From: Chthonomonadaceae bacterium
Lineage (GTDB): Bacteria; Armatimonadota; Chthonomonadetes; Chthonomonadales; Chthonomonadaceae
DNA length: 5,550 bases
Assembly: GCA_014377395.1 (NCBI GenBank)
Contig: JACMPS010000041.1
Coordinates: 1 to 5,550, forward strand
Direction of reading: 5' to 3'
Below, in pieces: positions 1-5,550 of this stretch (the first letter of the stretch is position 1; each line of letters begins with the position of its first letter). The notes beneath the pieces were generated by a model. It did no database searches, was not told the origin of the DNA, and worked only from the letters and a program-made list of their open reading frames with translations. The translations under genes were made by a program, and so were the position numbers.

Positions 1-19
1 CGACGATAACTGACCACCT

Positions 20-228
20 ATGGCTTCTTCTATCAAGGTGAACACACTTTGGAGGGCGATTACCACGCTTACGACGGGTTTGGGGGCGGACTTCGACGGG
101 AACCAACACGGCGAGCGATCCGTTTGCCCCGCCCACCACGTCTTTCAACGGCGAGACGTTCCATGTGATGGCAGCAGGAGACACTGAATGGGTTCTGTTC
201 ACTGCCACAGCCGCCAACACCGTCGGGG
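20..228 (+). pseudogene. Possible 5' fragment of an unrecognised plus-strand gene, with one frame change
   Basis: This stretch does not continue Cas3 in any minus-strand frame. On the plus strand an ATG at 20 opens a natural-looking reading (MASSIKVNTLWRAITTLTTG, then GADFDG). Near position 100 the protein-like reading moves to another frame (TNTASDPFAPPTTSFNGETF, then HVMAAGDTEWVLFTATAANT) and continues to about 225. Removing one base near 100 would join the two into a single protein start of about 70 residues. The composition, rich in Thr, Ala and Gly with short beta-like segments, is loosely reminiscent of phage or surface structural proteins, but I recognise no family. The antisense reading of the same segment is also open across the same frame change, so the strand is not certain. 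It could be a piece of an inserted element, a decayed gene, or sequence joined on during assembly. Confidence 0.25.
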
Positions 229-1931
229 ATCGCAGCGAGCAAAGCCGCTTTGATCGCTTCAGGGCTATTTGCAAGATGAAGAAGCAAAACGGTTTTGGCT
301 TTTGTATTTACATCCGATTTTTCGATGTGGAAAGCGTCTGCGGTTTCGGGATTGCCTTTTTCGATCCGTGTGATACGTGGGTAAGGGGCTTGCTCTTTCG
401 CCTTGAGAGTCGCTTTCGCACCCTTCGCGTAGGCTTCCGCCAGATCGAGCCGGGTTTTTTGGGGCAGAGTCGCCGACAACAAAACCACCGTGCAGTCCAG
501 TTCCGCAAGCCACTCGATCAACCGGGAAAGCAACGTATTCATGTAGGCATCGTAGGCGTGTACCTCATCGAACACCACCGTTTTTCCTGCCAATCCGAAC
601 AGCCGGACAAACCAGTGCCGCGTTTGTAGCACCCCCATCAACGCCTGATCTATCGTGCCAACCCCGTAGTGTGCCAGCAAAGTTTGCTTGTTTTGCGTAA
701 ACCATGAGCGCACGAGCAACGCGCCCTCTTGTTCACCTGTGTCTTCGTTGTAAACCATCTCGGTGAACCCTTCCGCAATTTTCATGCGATCCAGATAATT
801 CGCATCAAGTAGGGCGTGGGAATGAGCGAGGATGAGGTTAATCGTTTCGGTGGAGACCCGCCCTCTCAAAAACTTACCCAGACGCGAATACATGGCGTTG
901 GAGGTTGCCTGAGTCGGCATAGCGACATAGACGCCGTGTGACCTCTCCTTCACCCGCGCATCGTCGAAAATCGAAAACGCGGATTCGGTTTTCCCCGCCC
1001 CCATTTCCTCCTCAATGATCCAGAAAGCCGGACCGGAAACATCGGGAAGTAACTCCAGAACTTTCTTTTGCAGGGCGTTTGGCTCGACCTCTTTTGTGTC
1101 TCCCTCTTGTTTCAGAAAGGAGAAAAGTTGAGGAAAGTCGGCGGGTGCGGGAGGCGGGGGAGGAGCCACCCACCCTGAACCGGAGACGGCTTGCAGGGCG
1201 CACGCCTGAGAAGATTTTCGATAAGCGGGAAGTTCCTGAAGTCCTCGGATCGGAAAAGAACGCGAGGAACCGAACCAGTCCGCCAGAGAAATCAACGCCG
1301 CCAGCAAGGGTGCAAAGGCTTTGTCCGCCACTTCTGTAAGAGAGGGGGGAGGCATTGCGCTCTCCAGACCGGGAAACGAAAGTCTGAGTTCTGAAGCAAG
1401 CCAGTTGCGTGCTTCCCGCCACACCGAATTTTCGCCGAGACGCCTGTTCGTGATGCCGTTTACGTCGCCCGCATTTGGAAAAACGCCGTGATGTGCCCCT
1501 AGAGAGTAGGAGAGTAGCAGGGAGAGATTCTCTGGAAGAGGGGAGGGGGAAAGGGCTAACTCCGCAAACAATCGCATGACTTCGGGAACCGAAACGAAAT
1601 TGTGCGGGGGCGGATCACTCTGATCACTCGGAAAGTCAAAAAGGCTCAGGTTGCCCATCAATTCCGGCACTTTTTTCTGAAAGCCGGGAAAGGCTTTGCC
1701 GAGGTCATGCAGTCCTGCAAGAAGGACAAACAGACGCCCTGCGTCCTCCTCAGACATCCGCACTGCTTGCGCCATCCGCCGTTTCAGAGAAGGGGGAAGT
1801 CGGCTCCAGAGAACTTCGGCACAGTAAGCAACATCCAGCAGGTGAAAAAGAAGCGGGTGAAAGTTCGTTGAAGAGGCGGGCAGTTGACGGTCTGTTTTGC
1901 CCCACAAAAATAGAAACGGCTCGTTTGTCAT
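69..1931 (-). CDS. cas3: CRISPR-associated nuclease-helicase Cas3 (type I, I-E-like), lacking its C-terminal half
   Basis: Cas3 is recruited by the Cascade complex to target DNA, which it nicks and degrades while moving 3' to 5' with ATP. The N-terminal HD nuclease is visible: an LWGKTD start motif (residues 9-14), H25, the H75-D76 pair in LAGLHDLGKAF, AHHGVFP (146-152) and D218 in ISLADWF. A proline-rich linker (256-263) leads to the first helicase lobe: Gln288 as a Q-motif candidate, Walker A GAGKT (311-315), PTQATSNAMY (339-348), the DEVHAYD box (455-461) and SATLP (486-490). The HD and PTQATSN wording resembles type I-E Cas3. Family members are usually about 850-950 residues; this frame has 620. 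Cas3-like sequence stops near residue 571, just before the strand and NTV motif that open lobe 2. The last 50 residues are Arg-, Pro- and Cys-rich and look like readthrough of unrelated sequence. Motifs IV-VI are absent, so helicase activity should be lost. The ATG at 1931 fits the motif spacing; no strong ribosome binding site precedes it. No other cas gene or CRISPR array is seen. Confidence 0.93.
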   Translation of the reverse strand: MTNEPFLFLWGKTDRQLPASSTNFHPLLFHLLDVAYCAEVLWSRLPPSLKRRMAQAVRMSEEDAGRLFVLLAGLHDLGKAFPGFQKKVPELMGNLSLFDFPSDQSDPPPHNFVSVPEVMRLFAELALSPSPLPENLSLLLSYSLGAHHGVFPNAGDVNGITNRRLGENSVWREARNWLASELRLSFPGLESAMPPPSLTEVADKAFAPLLAALISLADWFGSSRSFPIRGLQELPAYRKSSQACALQAVSGSGWVAPPPPPAPADFPQLFSFLKQEGDTKEVEPNALQKKVLELLPDVSGPAFWIIEEEMGAGKTESAFSIFDDARVKERSHGVYVAMPTQATSNAMYSRLGKFLRGRVSTETINLILAHSHALLDANYLDRMKIAEGFTEMVYNEDTGEQEGALLVRSWFTQNKQTLLAHYGVGTIDQALMGVLQTRHWFVRLFGLAGKTVVFDEVHAYDAYMNTLLSRLIEWLAELDCTVVLLSATLPQKTRLDLAEAYAKGAKATLKAKEQAPYPRITRIEKGNPETADAFHIEKSDVNTKAKTVLLLHLANSPEAIKAALLAAIPDGVGGCGSEQNPFSVSCCHHMERLAVERRGGRGKRIARRVGSRRSPPPNPS

Positions 1932-2083
1932 TGTTAGGGTTCTCAGGGTGGCTTTCGTGTGATCCTCTCTTAAAAGAAGAGTGGATTATTGGAGGGAAGA
2001 ACGGGTTCGCTCTTGAGAGGTTGGGGCTGAGTCAAGATTGCCCTTGTACTCGTCTCTTTCCTGCCCTTTTTTAACAAGCCATC

Positions 2084-2112
2084 TTGAAGACTTCCTGAAA
2101 AGGCGTTTTAAG
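2084..2112 (+). promoter_or_regulatory. Weak candidate promoter for the Hsp70-like operon
   Basis: TTGAAG at 2084-2089 and TTTAAG at 2107-2112 are 17 bases apart. Each matches four of six positions of the sigma-70 -35 and -10 consensus sequences. Transcription from here would start near 2119 and place both abutting palindromes in the untranslated leader. The match is weak and could be chance. An alternative -35-like TTGTCA lies at 2170-2175, inside the second palindrome, but has no good -10 at normal spacing. Confidence 0.2.
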
Positions 2113-2145
2113 ATCAGAGATACGCAACAAATACGGCAACTTTGA

Positions 2146-2165
2146 GAAACGGCGAAAACCGTTTC
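2146..2165 (+). promoter_or_regulatory. Inverted repeat 1 (7-bp perfect arms, 6-base loop)
   Basis: GAAACGG at 2146-2152 is the exact reverse complement of CCGTTTC at 2159-2165, separated by CGAAAA. As RNA it would form a small stem-loop; as DNA it could be an operator half of the composite site with the next repeat. It is not followed by a run of T, so it does not look like an intrinsic terminator. The symmetry is seen directly; any function is inferred. Confidence 0.4.
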
Positions 2166-2190
2166 ATCCTTGTCATATTCTTACAAGGAT
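2166..2190 (+). promoter_or_regulatory. Inverted repeat 2 (8-bp perfect arms, 9-base spacer), abutting repeat 1
   Basis: ATCCTTGT at 2166-2173 is the exact reverse complement of ACAAGGAT at 2183-2190, with nine bases between. It begins on the base right after inverted repeat 1 and ends 47 bases before the Hsp70-like start codon. The long-arm, nine-base-spacer geometry recalls the CIRCE operator of bacterial hsp genes (TTAGCACTC-N9-GAGTGCTAA), but the sequence is different, so it is not CIRCE. It may be a repressor site or an RNA hairpin controlling the chaperone operon. Confidence 0.42.
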
Positions 2191-2237
2191 ACAGGTACAC
2201 TCAAACTGTAAAAATTTCTTATGAAACCGGACGAACC

Positions 2238-4634
2238 ATGATCCTTTGCCCGCATTGTAGTGCCGAACTGTCCACCATCAAAACATTTTGCTCCTGTTGC
2301 GGTTGTCATGGCTCCCATATTATCTGGAAATGGGAAGAGTCCGGCGAAGGAAAAACCTCCCTGACGATGACCGCAGAAAATGCCGGGTTTGCTTCCACCT
2401 CAGTTCGAGTCAAATTCCTCAATGCAAGCGGAATACTGCCGGGGAAGTTAGACCCTCGCACTCTTAATCCTTCTTCTACTGTACGTTTTGTCATCGAGCG
2501 TAAACCCGGCGAATCTCTTTCCGGCGATCTAATCGGCGAAAGTCAGGACGCGCCACGCCCTGAGAAGAAATGGTGGGAACGCAAAAACTGGAGACAGGAG
2601 AAATTTCGTTTGGACGGGCTAGGCGAATTAAGCCAGGAGCGTTGGGTTATCGGTGCGGAAACCCTGCTTTTCCCGCCGGGGGTTGCGTTTCAATTTCTGT
2701 CCGTCTGGAATGCCGCTTCAAGAGATCGAGACCTCACACTGGAGGCTCCCTCTCGTTTCCGTTTAAGCCAGATGGGAGCGGACATGGATCGCAAGTCTCG
2801 AACTATCGGCAGAGGAAATCGGGTAGAGTTTCGCCTTGAGCCTCTTAAAGGTGAGACCTCTCCCCCTTCTTTTCTCTGGAGTGTCCTGCCCGAATCAGAC
2901 CCTGTTTCGGTGATCCGTCTGAAAGCAAAACCGATTTCTGCAGGGGTAGCGGCAGTCGTTGCGATTGATTTTGGGACTCGGAATACCTCTGTGCGGATTC
3001 GCTGGCGGCAAGAAGTTGTTGAAGGCAAACCCGCCGGAACCGTTGATGTTCTGGGAGACGAGAGACGCTTTCCTACGCTGATGGCAGTGCATCAGCGTTT
3101 TGATGAACCTTACTTCGGAACCGAAGCCGAGGGAAAACTTCGCAACGAAGAAGGATTCGACGCGATTGAAGGCTTAAAAACCGCGATGCGAAATGGGGAC
3201 GAGCCTTATCTGTCCAGAAATCCTCTGTGGACAGTGGAATGGCTTGTTGAGCGGTACTTCCGTTTTCTTTTCGACAAACTCGACCAATATCTGGAAACTC
3301 TGAGTCTTCGCCGGGAAGATTTAGAGATTGATTTTGTAGTCACACGCCCTGTTCTGGACAAAGCGACAGGGGATCATCTCGGCTCCTCTTATGAGATGCT
3401 GATCGAGCTTGCCGCCTTGAGGTGTGACATTCCTGAAAAGCGATTGTACTTCATGCTGGAACCGGAGGCGGCGGCAAACTGTCTCGCGCACACGCATCGT
3501 GCTCAACTGCTCAAGATACAAGGTGAGACGATCGCCGTTGTGGACGCCGGGGGCGGCACCACCGACATCCTGCTGGCGAAAGTGAAAGGAGAGGGCGGAA
3601 ACATTTCGCTGGATGTTCTCGCCTCCTACTCGTTGCGCCCGGAGGAAGACCCTGCTTCGGTGATGCGTTGCGCCCTTGCCCACTTCGCTCTTTCCCAGAA
3701 AGCCACCAATGCCGCTCGTGTTGAGAATGAAATGGGAGGGGATACTCTGGACAGGGCTCTCGCGCATCGCCTCACCTATCAGGCATCCGATTTGCTGGAA
3801 ACTCGTGGGCGACCCGTGCCGCTTCTCCTGTCGCCGGAGATCACGAATGCCCTGGACTACTTGCAGGAGATGCGGAATGTTAAAGAAAATTTCGTCCAAA
3901 AAAGCGAACAATATCTTTGCTTTCCACGCGACTACAGCCCGGAACCCGATGAAGCCGCCCCCTTTCCCGAAGCGAAAGAGTTGGAAGGTGTTTATGTTTC
4001 GCATCCGCTCTACGATGATTTTATTCTCAAAGAGGTGCTTCGCGCTCCTTTTGATGCCTTAAAGACTCAAATGACTCAGGAGGCTCGTCTTCGCAATGAA
4101 CCGCTGGAAGTAAAACATCTTTTTTGTGTGGGTGGCACAAACCTTGACAGAGCGGTACGTCATCATTTCCGAACCCTGTTTCCAGGCTTGCGAGAGGAAT
4201 TGCCCCTGTCGGAACAGGAACGAGTTTGCGCGGTTGCCGAGGGAGCCGTCTTGCGGGGAGAAACCCTTTTTCTCTCGTCTCCCCTGACACTTAGCCTCAG
4301 ATACCGCCCCTCTGCGATGGAGGAGGCGCAAACGAAAATTCTTCTGCAAGAGGGGGCTTCGGTTCCCGCTGATGACGTGCGACGCTCCGCTTATAATATT
4401 CGCTTTGACCTCACCGACTACCGTGAACTGGAGGCGGAACTCATTGCCGAGGGAGGTGGGTTGGACTTCCCTGTCATCGTGGGGAAAGCTTATGCAGTCG
4501 CTCACTCCGTTGAAAATGAGGCACGTTCGCTCACGGTGGATATTTCCGTGAAAGAAGGAATCGTGATCAAACTTTCTCAACCTAATGGGACACCTCTTGA
4601 CCTGATCAAGTTTCGACTGTTCGAAAAGAAATAG
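2238..4634 (+). CDS. Non-canonical Hsp70 (DnaK-like) ATPase with N-terminal zinc ribbon
   Basis: A 798-residue cytoplasmic Hsp70-superfamily ATPase, with no signal peptide or membrane segment. It opens with a zinc ribbon (C4-P-H-C7, then C18-S-C-C21-G), followed by about 200 beta-rich, Trp-containing residues with two similarly patterned stretches (about 40-85 and 145-205). The nucleotide-binding domain follows: phosphate-1 DFGTRNT from D244; Lys314, the likely counterpart of DnaK Lys70; connect-1 EPEAAA (408-414 region, with E410 like DnaK E171); phosphate-2 DAGGGTTD from D436 with T441 like DnaK T199; a GGDTLD motif further on; adenosine motif GGTN from G632; connect-2 AVAEGAV (665-671 region). 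The catalytic residues are present, so ATP hydrolysis is likely. The last 120 residues resemble a short substrate-binding beta domain (TKILLQEGASVPADD) with no helical lid or EEVD-type tail. The ATG at 2238 is preferred over the TTG at 2142 because the zinc ribbon begins at once and the added 32 residues would overlap the palindromes. Six bases separate it from the GrpE-like gene. The client is unknown; this is not housekeeping DnaK. Confidence 0.92.
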   Translation: MILCPHCSAELSTIKTFCSCCGCHGSHIIWKWEESGEGKTSLTMTAENAGFASTSVRVKFLNASGILPGKLDPRTLNPSSTVRFVIERKPGESLSGDLIGESQDAPRPEKKWWERKNWRQEKFRLDGLGELSQERWVIGAETLLFPPGVAFQFLSVWNAASRDRDLTLEAPSRFRLSQMGADMDRKSRTIGRGNRVEFRLEPLKGETSPPSFLWSVLPESDPVSVIRLKAKPISAGVAAVVAIDFGTRNTSVRIRWRQEVVEGKPAGTVDVLGDERRFPTLMAVHQRFDEPYFGTEAEGKLRNEEGFDAIEGLKTAMRNGDEPYLSRNPLWTVEWLVERYFRFLFDKLDQYLETLSLRREDLEIDFVVTRPVLDKATGDHLGSSYEMLIELAALRCDIPEKRLYFMLEPEAAANCLAHTHRAQLLKIQGETIAVVDAGGGTTDILLAKVKGEGGNISLDVLASYSLRPEEDPASVMRCALAHFALSQKATNAARVENEMGGDTLDRALAHRLTYQASDLLETRGRPVPLLLSPEITNALDYLQEMRNVKENFVQKSEQYLCFPRDYSPEPDEAAPFPEAKELEGVYVSHPLYDDFILKEVLRAPFDALKTQMTQEARLRNEPLEVKHLFCVGGTNLDRAVRHHFRTLFPGLREELPLSEQERVCAVAEGAVLRGETLFLSSPLTLSLRYRPSAMEEAQTKILLQEGASVPADDVRRSAYNIRFDLTDYRELEAELIAEGGGLDFPVIVGKAYAVAHSVENEARSLTVDISVKEGIVIKLSQPNGTPLDLIKFRLFEKK

Positions 4635-4640
4635 CCTACT

Positions 4641-5550
4641 ATGTCCGATCCACAATCCGATGCTCTCGATCCTGATCTGATGGAAAATACACGCAATCGC
4701 GTCGAAGAGCAACCGAAATCGCTCGCTCCTCAAGAAGAGAAGGTCATCGAGCCGTCTTTCGCTGAGACGCAACCCCTTTTACGGGCGAGTTCGCCGACCC
4801 TCTCTAACGCAGAGCCCTCCGTCTACGAGCAGGTTCTGGAAAAGGAGATGGCTGACATTCGGGGTAAGTTAGAGGCACTGGATCAAAAACTCAAAAATGC
4901 GACGGTTACGCTCGACAATCAGGCAAAAGGATACTCCAGAGACCTGAACCGGCGCCTTGATTCTCTGGAAGGGCGGGAACAGGAGCGAACCGGGCGAGAA
5001 AACTATCTGCCGCCAAAAGACGATGAGGCATTGGTGAGCCTGTGGGCAATCACACCGCTCTCCATGCGACTGAAATTTTTGCTCGCTCTGTCGGAGGGAG
5101 AAGAGGTGACGAAAAAGATCGCAAGTGCGGAACGTCTTGTCGGTTTGCTTCAATCAGAGGAGCGTCTCCAGAGTGCTCTGTTGAATTATCCCGGCAGCTA
5201 CCTTCCGATGTTTGAGGAAATGGCATCTTTGACCGTCGCTTCAACATCCCCTTTGGAACGGTCTATTATGCAAACGATTTGCGACCTGGAGAAAGCATTT
5301 TCTGTTTCTATGGAGGCGCAGGGGCTTACCTGGGTCTTGCCGTCGGTGGGGGATGCCATCACCTATGATCATCAGGTGGTCGGTGAGGAACCCGGCGAAC
5401 CCGGAACTATCGTGGGGACGGTCTCTCGCAGAGTGCGTCGTGGGGTTCTCTTTCGAGGAATGTTAAAGGTTCCGGCGCACGTCATTCGGGTTGCACCCTC
5501 TCTTTCGGTAGAAAAAAACACCCCCTTTTCTTCTTTGTTGCAGGAAGACG
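4641..5550 (+). CDS. GrpE-like nucleotide exchange factor with extended coiled coil (partial at the window edge)
   Basis: The frame stays open from the ATG at 4641 to the window end, giving 303 complete codons with no stop. Residues 1-60 are acidic, polar and probably disordered. Residues about 60-115 (YEQVLEKEMADIRGKLEALD onward) have heptad-like coiled-coil character. Residues 125-225 are predicted helical by eye. Residues 228-285 match the GrpE C-terminal beta-domain: GLTWVLPSVGD, then HQVVGEEPGEPGTIVGTV, a basic RRVRRG turn, and a closing VPAHVIRVA, which parallels GrpE's GYxLxGRxLRxAxVxVA ending. In GrpE this domain wedges open the DnaK nucleotide cleft to release ADP, and the helices form the dimer. 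Canonical GrpE is about 200 residues; this protein is longer at the N terminus, has a large helical middle and continues past the beta-domain. The gene starts six bases after the Hsp70-like stop, so the two are very likely cotranscribed and the protein probably serves that ATPase. No strong ribosome binding site is seen, which fits translational coupling. Confidence 0.78.
   Translation, partial: MSDPQSDALDPDLMENTRNRVEEQPKSLAPQEEKVIEPSFAETQPLLRASSPTLSNAEPSVYEQVLEKEMADIRGKLEALDQKLKNATVTLDNQAKGYSRDLNRRLDSLEGREQERTGRENYLPPKDDEALVSLWAITPLSMRLKFLLALSEGEEVTKKIASAERLVGLLQSEERLQSALLNYPGSYLPMFEEMASLTVASTSPLERSIMQTICDLEKAFSVSMEAQGLTWVLPSVGDAITYDHQVVGEEPGEPGTIVGTVSRRVRRGVLFRGMLKVPAHVIRVAPSLSVEKNTPFSSLLQED

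Larger units (their letters stand above)
1932..2237. other. Divergent intergenic region between cas3 and the Hsp70-like gene
   Basis: These 306 bases separate two head-to-head genes and must hold both promoters unless transcription begins elsewhere. No convincing protein is encoded, and no tRNA or CRISPR repeat is seen. The half nearest cas3 has only short imperfect palindromes: CTCTT/AAGAG arms at 1967-1981, and TCTTGA at 2011-2016 against TCAAGA at 2032-2037. The half nearest the Hsp70-like gene is more AT-rich and contains the two abutting inverted repeats listed separately. No consensus sigma-70 promoter stands out on the minus strand for cas3: a TTGACT-like hexamer at 2035-2030 lacks a good partner at standard spacing. 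Confidence 0.8.

Noticed and set aside
181..240. Simple frameshift in cas3 with lobe 2 continuing in another frame
   Set aside because: One alternative frame gives LAAVAVN, slightly like the strand before the NTV motif, but what follows has none of the later Cas3 motifs, so a single frameshift does not explain the loss.
165..629. 154-residue plus-strand ORF over the cas3 3' part
   Set aside because: Beyond about position 230 it is antisense to well-conserved Cas3 motifs and its sequence is low-quality (Arg-, Phe- and Gln-rich). Only its first part, before 230, is protein-like and is covered by the left-edge fragment.
2021..2072. Possible intrinsic terminator ending in TTTTTT near 2067-2072
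   Set aside because: The only GC-rich pairing (GGGC with GCCC) would need a loop of more than 30 bases, and no gene on the plus strand ends just upstream.
2142..2237. TTG start extending the Hsp70-like protein by 32 residues
   Set aside because: The extension would run through both palindromes, has no domain character, and the zinc ribbon begins immediately at the ATG at 2238.
3321..4772. Two long minus-strand ORFs (227 and 237 residues) opposite the Hsp70-like gene
   Set aside because: They lie antisense to conserved ATPase motifs, have shadow-like composition with many His, Arg and Phe residues, and no recognisable domain.
1..5550. CRISPR array expected near cas3
   Set aside because: No regularly spaced direct repeats of 23-40 bases were seen anywhere in the window.

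Overview
This is a bacterial window with a slightly GC-rich composition by eye. It holds three substantial genes. A type I CRISPR nuclease-helicase gene (cas3) on the minus strand is cut short at the left side. A divergent plus-strand pair follows: an unusual zinc-ribbon Hsp70-like ATPase, and a GrpE-like protein that runs off the right edge. The taxon cannot be named. None of the three starts has a strong Shine-Dalgarno sequence, which is only a weak hint of a lineage that makes little use of one.

Layout: positions 1 to about 225 do not fit Cas3. They read better on the plus strand as the start of a different, unrecognised protein, interrupted by one frame change near 100. From about 220 to 1931 (minus strand) lies Cas3. 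It has an N-terminal HD nuclease domain and the first RecA-like helicase lobe (Walker A, DEVH, SATLP), and sequence similarity stops where the second helicase lobe should begin. Positions 1932-2237 are non-coding between divergent genes. They carry two perfect inverted repeats that abut at 2146-2190, likely the control region or leader of the chaperone genes. Positions 2238-4634 encode a 798-residue Hsp70-like protein: an N-terminal zinc ribbon, about 200 residues of beta-rich sequence, a complete Hsp70 nucleotide-binding domain with its catalytic residues, and a short beta substrate-binding-like tail with no helical lid. Six bases later, 4641-5550 encodes a coiled-coil protein with a C-terminal GrpE beta-domain.

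How the genes may work together: the two plus-strand genes look like an operon for a dedicated, non-canonical chaperone machine, with an ATPase and its own nucleotide exchange factor. No J-domain protein is seen, and it could lie beyond the right edge. Head-to-head placement with cas3 raises the possibility that this is an accessory or defence-island system, but adjacency alone does not show this. The Hsp70-like/GrpE-like pair is the most novel element here. The cas3 breakpoint is the most notable structural anomaly, and may be a real insertion or an assembly join.
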